From contig CAZSAT010000124.1 of assembly GCA_964604675.1 (NCBI GenBank), positions 1 through 19,771 of the forward strand: a stretch of DNA of 19,771 nucleotides, in the 5' to 3' direction. The stretch comes from CAZSAT01 sp964604675. GTDB taxonomy: Bacteria > Myxococcota_A > UBA796 > CAJQPC01. The stretch's first letter is position 1, and each line of letters starts with the position of its first letter. Shown piece by piece: positions 1 through 7,495 of the stretch. Made by a program: the position numbers and the translations under genes. Under the pieces are notes generated by a model that was not told where the DNA came from, ran no database searches, and was given only the letters and a program-made list of their open reading frames with translations.

Positions 1-1026
1 TGGCCCTCCACCGGATCTCCGCAGCGGGTGCAGTGCTGCGCGCCGACCCGCGCGCCCCACGCGACCTCGACCGACTCGCAGAGCTCCCCCGAACCCGAGC
101 CCGTGCTGGGGGAAGAGTCGGTCCCGGCGGTCACGGCGAACTCCGCGTTCTTCGTCACCTGGTTCAGCCAGCCCATGACGATCGACGAGAGCTGGCGACT
201 GGCCGTGGCCCGCGCCGGCACCGAGATCGCGGCCTTGGACCTGGAGGCGCTCGAAGCCCTCGAAGCCCTCGACATCGAGCTCACGCTCCAGTGCATCGAG
301 TCCCGTCCGGCGGCGCAGGCGATGGACAACGCCGTCTGGCAGGGCCGGCCGTTGACCGAGGTGCTCACGGCGCTGGGCGTGATCGAGGCGGACTGGTCGG
401 GCGCGGGGCACATCGCCTTCACGTGCGCCGACCTGATGCAGACCTCGGTGCCCCTGGACGAGCTGGGGGGCCTCTGGCTGGTGTGGGGCATGAACGGCGA
501 CGCGCTGCCGCTCGACCACGGCTACCCCGTGCGGCTCCTCGCGCCCGGCCACTTCGGCTGGCTCAACCCCAAGCAGCTCACCGCGATCGACTTCATCGAC
601 GACGAGCTGGAGCTCTGGTGGGCCTCGATCATCAAGGCCTGGGCGGCGAGCGGGAAGCTGCACGAAGACAGCGACCCCCTGGCGCGCGACCTCGGCGTGC
701 AAGCCTTGATCGTGGCGCCGGTCGACCTCGCTCTGATCGACGGCGAGCGCATTCGGGTGATCGGGAAGGCCTTCGCCGGCAGCGACCCCATCGCGTCGGT
801 CGAGGTCCGGGTCGACGACGGCGCGTGGGAGCCGGCCGAGCTCACCTACGCGGGGGGCCCGAACGTCTGGAGCACCTGGCGGTGGGTCTGGGAGCCCGAC
901 AGCCCTGGGGTGTACAGCGTGCAGGTCCGCGCCACCGCGTCGAGCGGCGCCGCGACCGACGGTGACTGGCCCGCGGACCGCATCCCCTACAACGGGGGCA
1001 TGACGGTCGAGGTCGAGATCGCGTGA
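1..1026 (+). CDS. Sulfite-oxidase-like molybdopterin oxidoreductase (5' partial)
   Basis: The frame is open from the first base of the window to the stop at 1024-1026, so the true start probably lies upstream; a GTG at 28 is the first internal candidate. The protein resembles the sulfite oxidase/YedY family. Counting from the GTG at 28, residues about 36-110 align with the start of the Moco domain, including LQC with Cys89 at the expected Mo-ligand position, followed by NAVWQGRPL. Residues about 150-190 contain the typical WGMNGDALPLDHGYPVRLL and PGHFGWLNPKQLT stretches. Residues about 230-332 form the Ig-like Mo-co dimerisation domain. Such enzymes oxidise sulfite or reduce oxidised substrates outside the cytoplasm. 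No heme or membrane segment is visible in the part present. The substrate cannot be assigned. A short LEALEALEAL repeat near residue 72 is encoded by a 12-nt direct repeat. Confidence 0.8.
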   Translation, partial: WPSTGSPQRVQCCAPTRAPHATSTDSQSSPEPEPVLGEESVPAVTANSAFFVTWFSQPMTIDESWRLAVARAGTEIAALDLEALEALEALDIELTLQCIESRPAAQAMDNAVWQGRPLTEVLTALGVIEADWSGAGHIAFTCADLMQTSVPLDELGGLWLVWGMNGDALPLDHGYPVRLLAPGHFGWLNPKQLTAIDFIDDELELWWASIIKAWAASGKLHEDSDPLARDLGVQALIVAPVDLALIDGERIRVIGKAFAGSDPIASVEVRVDDGAWEPAELTYAGGPNVWSTWRWVWEPDSPGVYSVQVRATASSGAATDGDWPADRIPYNGGMTVEVEIA

Positions 1027-1031
1027 CGGGA

Positions 1032-1037
1032 TAGGCT
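1032..1037 (+). promoter_or_regulatory. Possible -10 element TAGGCT before the GNAT gene
   Basis: TAGGCT fits a TANNNT -10 hexamer and lies 8 nt before the ATG at 1046. No good Shine-Dalgarno sequence is seen. This is a candidate for a near-leaderless promoter in the 19-bp gap after the preceding gene. It is judged from one motif only. Confidence 0.25.
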
Positions 1038-1045
1038 GCGAGCCG

Positions 1046-1735
1046 ATGGAGCTGCCCCGCGCCACGACCGAGGTCGACGCCGAGCTGCTGGCCCCGCTCT
1101 TGGCCGAGCTGGCCGCGGAGCCGTGCGGCCACTCCTGGCGCACGCTGCTCGCGGAGCTGGCCGGCGCGCCGTCGGCCGAGCTGGTGGACCAGCTGCTGGC
1201 TCGGGCGCAGCGCTTCCGGCCCTTCACCCTCTTCACCTGGGTGGCCGAGGGGCAAGCGGTCGCCATCGGCACGGTGGCCGAGCGGGTCCACGCCACCTTC
1301 CCGCACGAGGGCTTCCCCGTCATCGCGCGGTGCTTCGTGCGGCGGCCCTGGCGGGGGCGCGGCCTCTACCCCCACCTCGTCCGCCAGCGGATCGCGCACT
1401 GCCACGAGCGCTGGGGCGACCAGCTGCGCGCCGTGCACCTCGGTGCGGCCGACAAGCCCGTGCTGGCCACTGTCCGCCAGCTCGAGCCGGCCTTCGTGCA
1501 CGTCGGGGACGAGACGCTGCACGTGGCGGGCGAGGCCTGGCGCGTCCGGGACTATCTGGCCCCCACCCCGCGCTTCCGGGCGGAGCTGCCAGACGAGCCG
1601 ATCCTCCGCCGCTTCCTGGACGAAGGCGCCGCCGCGGTGACCTACACCGAGCTCCACGCGGCGCTCGGCGAGCGCTCCGAGCCCGCGCTCCGGCAGCTCT
1701 TCGACCTGCTCGACGCGATCGGCGTCCAGCGGTGA
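1046..1735 (+). CDS. GNAT-family N-acetyltransferase
   Basis: A 229-residue cytoplasmic protein. The central region around residues 60-120 has the GNAT fold signature. A beta strand, PVIARCFVRR (residues 91-100), runs into WRGRGLYPHLV, which carries the R-G-x-G pyrophosphate-binding loop for acetyl-CoA. The N-terminal 55 residues are helical and Leu/Ala-rich. The last 50 residues form a small helical extension of unknown role. The acceptor substrate cannot be predicted. The gene starts 19 bp after the molybdoenzyme gene, and its TGA overlaps the GTG of the dehydrogenase gene in a GTGA junction, so the two are probably translationally coupled. Confidence 0.75.
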   Translation: MELPRATTEVDAELLAPLLAELAAEPCGHSWRTLLAELAGAPSAELVDQLLARAQRFRPFTLFTWVAEGQAVAIGTVAERVHATFPHEGFPVIARCFVRRPWRGRGLYPHLVRQRIAHCHERWGDQLRAVHLGAADKPVLATVRQLEPAFVHVGDETLHVAGEAWRVRDYLAPTPRFRAELPDEPILRRFLDEGAAAVTYTELHAALGERSEPALRQLFDLLDAIGVQR

Positions 1736-2661
1736 AGGTGCTGGACCTCGGGGTCGGGTGGCTGGCGCTCGCGAACCCCGAAGCGCCCCTCGCGTTCGGC
1801 GGCACGCGCATCACCCCCACCGTCAGCCGCGACGAGGTCGTGGGGCTCGCCCGTGCGATGGACCAGAAGCTCGCGGTCCACGGGATCCCCGTCGCCGGCG
1901 CCAAGGCCGGGGTGGTCGCCACACCCGAGGAGGCCCCCGAGGCCCTGGCGGAGCTCGCCCGCCGGGCCCGCCACCTGCTGGGCTCGAGGGTGGTGCTGGG
2001 CAAGGACATGGGGGCGACCAACGCGCTGATCGACGGCCTGTACCGCTCGGTGGGCCTCGATCAGCTCGCCCCGATCCGCGCGGAGCACCCGTCCGCCCCC
2101 GGCCGGCTGCGGGACCTGGCTGGCTACCGGAAGCGGATGACCGCGCTCGGCGTGCTGTGGTCTGCGCAGGAGCTCCTGGGCAGCGTGGCCGGGCTACGGG
2201 TCGCGGTGCAGGGGTGGGGCGTGGTCGGCGCCGGATCGGCGTGGCGGCTTCGGCACGCCGGGGCGCGGGTGGTGGCCGCCAGCGATCTCGACGGGTGGGC
2301 GCCCGACCCGGACCCGAGCGGCCCGCTGGAGGTCCGGGCAGGACCGGCTCGCGAGCTCTTCGGGTGCGCGTGCGATGTGCTGGTGCTGGCGGCCGCGTCC
2401 AACAGCGTGGACGCGGCAGAGGCCGAGACCGTCCGGGCGGCCGCGGTGATCGAGGGCAGCAACTTCGGGCTGACGGTTGGCGCCCGGCAGGTGCTCGCCC
2501 GACGCGGCATCCCGGTGGTGCCCGACGTGATCGCGTCGTCCAGCTCGGCAGCGATGGTGGGGTGGCAGCTCGCCACGGGCAACGCACTCCGGCCCGACGA
2601 GCTCTGGGCACGCATCGAAGCCGCGATCCGACGCGCGGTGCGCGAACGGCACGGCCAATAG
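1732..2661 (+). CDS. Glu/Leu/Phe/Val dehydrogenase family protein, short form
   Basis: A 309-residue protein starting at a GTG that overlaps the previous stop (GTGA). It matches the amino-acid dehydrogenase family. FGGTRITP is at residues 22-29. Lys46 and Lys58 are 12 residues apart, as are the substrate and catalytic lysines of leucine dehydrogenase, and GKDMGA carries Asp92 at the catalytic Asp position. TALGV at 137-141 precedes the Rossmann fold with GWGVVG at 161-166. Further on, EGSNFGLT and VVPDVIASSSSA match the conserved C-terminal nucleotide-domain motifs. These enzymes reversibly deaminate amino acids to 2-oxo acids with NAD(P). The protein is shorter than the usual 350-420 residues, mainly at the N-terminus, and the normal GGGK loop reads AGAK. 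A neighbouring GNAT gene suggests a shared amine or amino-acid pathway, but the substrate is unknown. Confidence 0.75.
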   Translation: MKVLDLGVGWLALANPEAPLAFGGTRITPTVSRDEVVGLARAMDQKLAVHGIPVAGAKAGVVATPEEAPEALAELARRARHLLGSRVVLGKDMGATNALIDGLYRSVGLDQLAPIRAEHPSAPGRLRDLAGYRKRMTALGVLWSAQELLGSVAGLRVAVQGWGVVGAGSAWRLRHAGARVVAASDLDGWAPDPDPSGPLEVRAGPARELFGCACDVLVLAAASNSVDAAEAETVRAAAVIEGSNFGLTVGARQVLARRGIPVVPDVIASSSSAAMVGWQLATGNALRPDELWARIEAAIRRAVRERHGQ

Positions 2662-2670
2662 GCTTGCGTC

Positions 2671-2692
2671 CGCTTCCCGCCCGAAGGCCAGG
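2671..2692 (+). repeat. Direct repeat copy 1
   Basis: This 22-nt segment (CGCTTCCCGCCCGAAGGCCAGG) recurs with one extra G at 2768-2790. Each copy is followed 50-70 nt later by a GC hairpin ending in CCCCCTCAG. The 166-bp spacer between the two convergent genes therefore looks like an imperfect duplication of one module. Confidence 0.6.
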
Positions 2693-2719
2693 ACCTGCAA
2701 GGCGGCCAGGCGCCCTGGT

Positions 2720-2750
2720 AGGGGGGCAGCGCGCCAACGGCGCGCCCCCT
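2720..2750. terminator. Strong GC hairpin in convergent spacer
   Basis: GCGCGCC (2729-2735), loop AAC and GGCGCGC (2739-2745) form a perfect 7-bp stem. Flanking G and C runs (AGGGGG / CCCCCT) extend it past a small CA bulge. It sits 60 bp past the dehydrogenase stop and could terminate transcription from either side. No clear U-tract follows, so classical intrinsic termination is not certain. Confidence 0.45.
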
Positions 2751-2764
2751 CAGGAAAGAATGCG

Positions 2765-2799
2765 CCCCGCTTCCCGCCCGAAGGGCCAGGGAAGCGGGG
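2765..2799. terminator. 11-bp perfect hairpin, convergent spacer
   Basis: CCCCGCTTCCC (2765-2775) pairs exactly with GGGAAGCGGGG (2789-2799). The loop itself contains GCCC-GAA-GGGC (2776-2786), so the whole element can form a long, nearly continuous stem. It lies about 30 bp beyond the end of the sigma factor gene on the minus strand and probably ends that transcript. A poly-U tail is absent. Confidence 0.5.
2768..2790 (+). repeat. Direct repeat copy 2
   Basis: Second copy of the segment at 2671-2692 with a one-base insertion (GAAGGGCC instead of GAAGGCC). In this copy it is part of a hairpin; the first copy lacks the pairing arm. Confidence 0.6.
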
Positions 2800-2806
2800 A
2801 GGTCCA

Positions 2807-2824
2807 GGCGGCGCCTGCGCCGCC
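2807..2824. terminator. Small GC hairpin at sigma factor 3' end
   Basis: GGCGGCGC (2807-2814) and GCGCCGCC (2817-2824) are inverted repeats separated by two bases; in practice this gives a 7-bp stem with a 4-base loop. It lies 3 bp beyond the stop codon of the minus-strand sigma gene and corresponds to the second hairpin of the duplicated module. Confidence 0.35.
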
Positions 2825-2827
2825 CCC

Positions 2828-3670
2828 TCAGATCCGCCCGTCCCGCTTCATCGCGCTCTTCAGGCGCCGGATCGCGCGGATCTCGATCTGGCGGATGCGC
2901 TCACGCGTCAGTCCGTAGTCCTGGGCGATCGACTCCAGCGTGCGCCGCTCCCCGTCGAGCAGGCCGAAGCGGAGCCGGAGCACGTGGGCTTCCCGTTCGG
3001 GAAGCAGGGCGATCTCGGCCAGCACCGCCGCGCGGGTGCGCAGGTCGGCCACGAGCACCGACGGGTCGTCGGCGTTCACGTCCTCCAGGACCTCGGCCAG
3101 GGTGGATCCCTCGGCCTGCTGGATGGGGGTGTCGAGGCTGACAGCCTCCTGCGCCGCCGCGAGCAGCCGACGAACGCGCTCCACGGTGAGGTGCAGCTCG
3201 GCGGCGATCTCTTCGTGGGTCGGCGATCGGCCGAGCACCTTCAGCATCTCCGACTGGAGGCTGCGGATCTGCATCACCTCCTGGTGCCGGTGGCTCGGTA
3301 GCCGGATGGTGTGCGCCTTCTGGAGCGCCTTGAGCATCTTCTGCCGGATCCAGAGCGACGCGTAGGTCGCGAAGCGCACCCCGCGCTCGGGATCGAACTT
3401 CTCGACCGCGCGGATGAGCCCCAGGTTCCCTTCCTGGACCAGATCCTCCATGGTCATGTGCATGCCCGCGTACCGCTTCGCGATGCTCACCACGAGCCGC
3501 AGGTTGGCCTGGATCATCTGCTGCTTGGCGGCGTGCGCCCCGTCCCCGCCCTCCTGGACCAGGCGGCCCAGCGTGACCTCCTGTTCCGGCGTGAGCAACG
3601 GCACCCGCCCCAGCGCGCGGCCATAAGCCTCGTCGATCTGCAGGTCGTGGCGGTCGTCGGAGTCCCTCAC
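2828..3670 (-). CDS. RNA polymerase sigma factor, RpoD/sigma-70 family (group 2-like)
   Basis: A 280-residue sigma factor if started at the GTG at 3670; a longer frame to an ATG at 3751 would overlap the divergent methyltransferase gene by 43 bp. I prefer 3670 because GGGAGAG precedes it at good spacing and homology begins just after it. Region 1.2 is near residues 10-50. Region 2 (about 55-115) contains ANLRLVVSIAKRY, DLVQEGNLGLIRAVEKFDP and FATYASLWIRQ, the core-binding and -10 recognition helices. Region 3 follows at about 125-185. Region 4 (about 221-273) has LPEREAHVLRLRFGL and the helix-turn-helix LTRERIRQIE for -35 recognition. It lacks the long region 1.1 and non-conserved insert of housekeeping RpoD, so it is probably an alternative, RpoS/SigB-like factor. 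It faces the halogenase operon across a 38-bp spacer, but its regulon is unknown. Confidence 0.9.
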   Translation of the reverse strand: MRDSDDRHDLQIDEAYGRALGRVPLLTPEQEVTLGRLVQEGGDGAHAAKQQMIQANLRLVVSIAKRYAGMHMTMEDLVQEGNLGLIRAVEKFDPERGVRFATYASLWIRQKMLKALQKAHTIRLPSHRHQEVMQIRSLQSEMLKVLGRSPTHEEIAAELHLTVERVRRLLAAAQEAVSLDTPIQQAEGSTLAEVLEDVNADDPSVLVADLRTRAAVLAEIALLPEREAHVLRLRFGLLDGERRTLESIAQDYGLTRERIRQIEIRAIRRLKSAMKRDGRI

Positions 3671-3696
3671 GGGGCGCTCTCCCGATGCTGACTCGC

Positions 3697-3702
3697 TAAG
3701 AT
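3697..3702 (+). promoter_or_regulatory. Possible -10 element TAAGAT for the halogenase operon
   Basis: TAAGAT lies exactly 6 nt before the GTG at 3709, the spacing expected when transcription begins at the start codon. No Shine-Dalgarno sequence and no convincing -35 box are visible. The spacer to the divergent sigma gene is only 38 bp. Confidence 0.35.
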
Positions 3703-3708
3703 CAGCAG

Positions 3709-4686
3709 GTGTCCAGGGAAGCCGAGCACTGGTTTCACCAGCGAGCTGCATTCTACGTCGAGGCCCAGCTGCTCTTCCACTTGAGCCAGGCCGGCGTGTT
3801 CACGCTGCTGAGGCGCGACGGACCGCTCACCACCCCCGAGATCGCCGGAAGGCTCGCCCTTTCCGAGTCCGTCCTGCAAGCGGTGTTGGACTACGTGCAC
3901 GGGGTCGACGACCTGCTGGTGCGGAGCGAGCTGGGCTGGGGCGTGAGTGCGTTCGGAGTCACCGTGCTCGAGCGCTACGGTCGAGGCGAGCGGATCAACT
4001 TCTTCGATGTCCGTGTCGGGGGTTACGGCCCCGTCTGGGAGGGCGTGGGCCGCATGCTGCGCGGCGAACAGGTCAGCCGCCACGGGCAGGCGGCCGCCGA
4101 GGGCGTGTACAAGGTGGGTGCGCGCTTCGCTCCAGGCGTCCAGGCGATCGTGCAGGAGCTCCGGCCGAGCGCCGTCCTGGAGGTCGGAGTGACCACGGGT
4201 CTGCTGGAGGACCTGCCTGGCGCTCGGATCGGACTGGACCGCAGCCGCCGCGCGCTGGACCAGGCCGACCGACGTGCGGCGGACCCCGCCATCTCCTGGA
4301 TCGAGGCCGACGTGTTCGACCCGGCCAGCTGGGCGGCGAACCTCCCGGCCGGCGGCCTGCTGTTCTCGGTGCACTTCCACGAGCTCGCGGCCCAGGGAGC
4401 GCACCGCGTGGCGAAGCTGCTCGACGAGCTCGCCGATCACCTCGATGGCTGGTCCGTCCTGGCGCTCGAGCAACCGCGCCTCCCCGAGGCCGACCGCGGC
4501 CGGATCGACGACGCGGACTGGCTGTACGCGCAGGCCAATGTCTTGATCCATCACCTGATCGGTAACGGTCGCATCCTGCCTCACCATGAGTGGACGGAGC
4601 TCTTCGGCGCCTCGAGCCGAACGCTGATCAGCGCGCAGCCCCTGGGCTACCTGGGCTACCACGCGTACCTGGCGAGGCTTGGATGA
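3709..4686 (+). CDS. SAM-dependent methyltransferase with winged-helix N-terminus
   Basis: A 325-residue protein starting at GTG 3709; an in-frame TAA at 3697 excludes any earlier start. Residues about 5-90 look like the dimerisation/winged-helix domain of small-molecule O-methyltransferases (YVEAQLLFHLSQAGVFTLL, TTPEIAGRLALSESVLQAVLDY). Residues about 150-260 form a class I SAM fold. Motif I is the somewhat degenerate LEVGVTTG (157-164), the acidic strand end is GLDRS (175-179), and IEADVFDP (198-205) follows. It probably methylates a small metabolite. Its TGA overlaps the ATG of the halogenase-like gene (ATGA), so both enzymes are likely made together and may act on the same compound. The degenerate glycine loop leaves some doubt about full activity. 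It is the first gene of a run that continues to 10742. Confidence 0.7.
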   Translation: MSREAEHWFHQRAAFYVEAQLLFHLSQAGVFTLLRRDGPLTTPEIAGRLALSESVLQAVLDYVHGVDDLLVRSELGWGVSAFGVTVLERYGRGERINFFDVRVGGYGPVWEGVGRMLRGEQVSRHGQAAAEGVYKVGARFAPGVQAIVQELRPSAVLEVGVTTGLLEDLPGARIGLDRSRRALDQADRRAADPAISWIEADVFDPASWAANLPAGGLLFSVHFHELAAQGAHRVAKLLDELADHLDGWSVLALEQPRLPEADRGRIDDADWLYAQANVLIHHLIGNGRILPHHEWTELFGASSRTLISAQPLGYLGYHAYLARLG

Positions 4687-6332
4687 GCGACTTCGACGTG
4701 ATCGTGATCGGTGGCGGGCCCGCGGGTTCCACCTGCGCCGCCTACCTGGCCATGCGGGGCCACACCGTGTGCCTGATGGACCGCGAACCCGGCACGCGGC
4801 ACCGGGTGGGCGAGAGCCTGCTGCCGAGCATGATGCCGATCCTCGACGACTTCGGACTCATCGACGAGGTGGAGGCCCAGGGCTTCGCGAAGAAGACCGG
4901 CGGCACCTTCGTGTGGGGCAAGTCCCGCGAGCCGTGGGACGTGCTCTTCTCGAACAACCCCTTCCTGCCCTACCCCTACGCCTACCACGTCGATCGCGAG
5001 ATCTTCGACGACCTGCTGCTGCGCCACGCCCAGCGGCGCGGGGTCGACGTGCGGCGCGGCTGGAAGGTCGACGCTCCCGTGCTCGAGGGCGAGCGGGTCA
5101 CCGGGGTCCGGGTCACACCCCAGGGTGGCAGCAGCACCACGGTGAGCGCGCGCTTCGTGGTCGACGCCTCCGGACCCGACTCGGTGCTCGGCAAGCAGGT
5201 CACCGAGCGCCTGTACGACGAACGCATGCGGCAGGTGGCGTTCTACCGGTACTACGAAGGGACCAAGGGGCCCGAGGGCCACCGCGCGGGCCATGTGCTC
5301 ATCGAGTCCAACCCATGGGGCTGGTTCTGGTACATCCCGATGGACGGCAAGGCGCTGGGCGACGCCAACGTCGGCCTGGTCAGCGGCCAGGAGTTCAAGG
5401 ACGAGTACCGGGAGCTGGGGCTCGAGGCGTTCTACGCGCGGGCGCTCGCCGCCAGCCCGATGATGCAGGAGCTGATGGGCGACCAGGCCACCCCCATCAC
5501 GGAGATGCGCGCGATCAAGGACTGGGCCTACACCTGCGACCGCACCTCGGGTCCGGGGTGGTTCCTGGCGGGCGACGCCGCGGCCTTCCTCGACCCCCTG
5601 CTCTCGAGCGGCGCGACCATGGCGATGCTCGCGGGCTACTCCGCCAGCGTCTGCATCCACACCGCGATCGAGCAGCCGGAGCGCGAAGAAGCGGCCAGCG
5701 CCTTCTACACGGCGAACTACCGCCGGATGTACGAGGTCACCCGCGACTTCCTGCACTACTTCTACGCGGGGAACAGCCAGGGCAGGTCCGAGGACATGTT
5801 CTGGCGCGCCCGCAAGGTGCTCAACCTCGGCGAGAACGTGGGCGCCAGCCAGGCCTTCTGCTTCCTGGTCAACACCCTGCCCGCCAACCCGCACCCCGCT
5901 CTGCGGAAGCAGATCCACATGTACATGCAGTTCATGGATCAGGTGGAGCATCCCGTCGACGAGATGACCGCCGCCCTCGACGGCACCCAGCGCATCGCGG
6001 GCAAGGAGTTCACCGACACCCTCGCGGCCCACGTGGTGCCGCTCCTGAACGGGCAGCTCGCCGAGAGCTGGTTGATCGACGGCGCCAGCCACACCCTGCA
6101 GCCCGTGCGCGGGGTGAGCTTCGACGAAGACCGGCCCGTGTTCTCCAGCACCTCGAGCTGGCTCCTGGGCCGCAACATCCACCCGCTCGACGACGACGCG
6201 TGGGCGCTCGCCCAGGACCTGGACGGGCGCTCGTGGGGGGAGCTGGCCGCCCAGGGCGCGCGCGAGTCGGTGCTCCAGCGCATGGTCGACGAACACCTCG
6301 TGCTCTTCGAAGAGCAGAGCCCGACGGGGTGA
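4683..6332 (+). CDS. Flavin-dependent halogenase-like FAD oxidoreductase
   Basis: A 549-residue protein. The FAD dinucleotide loop GGGPAG is at residues 10-15. RVGESLLPS (41-49) and FVWGKSREPW (76-85) are typical of the FADH2-dependent halogenase branch acting on phenolic or carrier-bound substrates (CmlS/CndH-like). The halogenase signature W-x-W-x-I-P is present at 214-219 (WFWYIP). GDAAAFLDPLLSSGA (297-311) is the second FAD motif. Residues beyond about 370 form a C-terminal region; its last 50 residues (DDDAWALAQDLDGRSWGELA onward) read like a small helical/winged-helix module. Such enzymes use reduced FAD, O2 and halide, and need a separate flavin reductase, which is not in the window. 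Some homologues are plain monooxygenases or reductases, so halogenation is likely but unproven. The gene overlaps the methyltransferase gene by 4 nt and the permease gene by 4 nt (GTGA). Confidence 0.8.
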   Translation: MSDFDVIVIGGGPAGSTCAAYLAMRGHTVCLMDREPGTRHRVGESLLPSMMPILDDFGLIDEVEAQGFAKKTGGTFVWGKSREPWDVLFSNNPFLPYPYAYHVDREIFDDLLLRHAQRRGVDVRRGWKVDAPVLEGERVTGVRVTPQGGSSTTVSARFVVDASGPDSVLGKQVTERLYDERMRQVAFYRYYEGTKGPEGHRAGHVLIESNPWGWFWYIPMDGKALGDANVGLVSGQEFKDEYRELGLEAFYARALAASPMMQELMGDQATPITEMRAIKDWAYTCDRTSGPGWFLAGDAAAFLDPLLSSGATMAMLAGYSASVCIHTAIEQPEREEAASAFYTANYRRMYEVTRDFLHYFYAGNSQGRSEDMFWRARKVLNLGENVGASQAFCFLVNTLPANPHPALRKQIHMYMQFMDQVEHPVDEMTAALDGTQRIAGKEFTDTLAAHVVPLLNGQLAESWLIDGASHTLQPVRGVSFDEDRPVFSSTSSWLLGRNIHPLDDDAWALAQDLDGRSWGELAAQGARESVLQRMVDEHLVLFEEQSPTG

Positions 6333-7495
6333 GCTTCCTCGTCTGGCCCCTCGCCAACCTGCGGCACCGACCCTGGATCTCGGGGGCCACCCTGGGCGGC
6401 GTCGCGGTCGCCGCCTTCCTCGTCGCCACGCTGCTGGGCTTCGTGCGCGGGTACGAGCAGGCGGTCCGTCGGGATGTCGACAAGCTCGGCTTCGACCTGC
6501 TGGTCACGGCGCGCGGCTGCCCCTACGAGGCGGCCACGCTGATGCTCCGCGGCGGCGTGGGCCTGCGCTACATGCAGCCGGCGGTCGTGGCGCGCCTCGA
6601 GCAGGAGCCGGCGGTCACGAGCGTGCACCCCCAGCTCATCCACCCCGTGCGGGATCCGGCCAGCCCCGGCGGCATGATCCTGATGAAGGGCGTCGAGCCG
6701 AGCCTGGCCGCCGTCCAGGGCCTGGAGCTCGCGAGCGGCGCCTGGCTGGACGCGGGCCCAGGCGTGGTGCTGGGCTTCGAAGCCGCGGAGCTCGAGGCGC
6801 GCCGACCCGGCGACGCGTGGAACGTGCCGGGCACCGACACGCGGCTGCCCGTGCTCGGCGTGTTGGAGCGCACCGGCACGCAGCTCGACGGCACGGTGCT
6901 CATGGAGCTCAGGGCGCTGCAGGAGCTCTTCGAGCTCGGCGACCGCCTCACCGGCGTGGGCATCCGCATCGATCCGGACCGGCGCCACCTGCTCCCCGAC
7001 CTGAGGCAACGCTACGACGACGAAGCCGAGCTCCAGGTGATCGCCCTCGACAAGGTCGTCGAGGCCCTCCGGCTGGCGATGGATCAGCTGCGCGACGTGG
7101 TGAACCTCCTCGCAGGCTTCCTCGCCGTGCTGGCCGCCCTGGTCCTCCTGAACGCGGCGCTGCTCCGCGCGCTCACCGACCACCGGCAGCTCTTGTTGCT
7201 GCGCGCGATCGGCCTCCCGTTCCGCTTCCTGGCCGCCGCGGCGCTGACCGAGACCCTGCTGCTGGTGCTCGCCGGCACCACCACGGGCCTCGGGGCGGCG
7301 AGCGCGCTGGGCCTGTGGTCGAGCCGGCTGCTCATCGGCTACCTGCCCTACGAGCCGAAGGGCAACCTGATCCTGCTCGACGCGGCCAGCGCCTGGGGCA
7401 TGGTCGCAGCGGCCGTGGGCCTGGGCGTGCTGGCCACGCTCCCCGCGCTGTACCGCGTGCGCGCGTCCGTGCCCGACAGCTCCAGGGTGCTCTGA
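6329..7495 (+). CDS. ABC transporter permease, MacB/FtsX type
   Basis: A 388-residue inner-membrane protein starting at the GTG of the GTGA overlap with the halogenase stop. Topology fits the FtsX/MacB/LolC family: one N-terminal transmembrane helix (about 18-40), a periplasmic domain of some 220 residues, then three helices. The first is LLAGFLAVLAALVLLNAALL, the second lies in the LTETLLLVLAG region, and the third is MVAAAVGLGVLATLPALY near the C-terminus. The periplasmic part begins with LVTARGCPYEAATLMLRGG. Transporters of this type move lipoproteins, peptides or hydrophobic natural products, or transmit mechanical signals, rather than importing solutes. The following gene supplies the ATPase, with a 1-nt overlap. 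Two permease copies would form the usual dimer. The substrate is not known; the neighbouring halogenase and methyltransferase suggest the modified metabolite, and the following lipoprotein genes suggest an envelope cargo. Confidence 0.8.
   Translation: MSFLVWPLANLRHRPWISGATLGGVAVAAFLVATLLGFVRGYEQAVRRDVDKLGFDLLVTARGCPYEAATLMLRGGVGLRYMQPAVVARLEQEPAVTSVHPQLIHPVRDPASPGGMILMKGVEPSLAAVQGLELASGAWLDAGPGVVLGFEAAELEARRPGDAWNVPGTDTRLPVLGVLERTGTQLDGTVLMELRALQELFELGDRLTGVGIRIDPDRRHLLPDLRQRYDDEAELQVIALDKVVEALRLAMDQLRDVVNLLAGFLAVLAALVLLNAALLRALTDHRQLLLLRAIGLPFRFLAAAALTETLLLVLAGTTTGLGAASALGLWSSRLLIGYLPYEPKGNLILLDAASAWGMVAAAVGLGVLATLPALYRVRASVPDSSRVL

Noticed and set aside
3670..3751. ATG 3751 as the sigma factor start
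   Set aside because: It would overlap the divergent methyltransferase gene by 43 bp; GTG 3670 has a Shine-Dalgarno-like sequence and precedes the conserved regions.
4656..6296. Long minus-strand open frame (546 codons) opposite the halogenase gene
   Set aside because: Low-complexity Gly/Val/His/Glu-rich translation with no recognisable domain; it mirrors the codon use of the opposite gene, as expected in GC-rich DNA.
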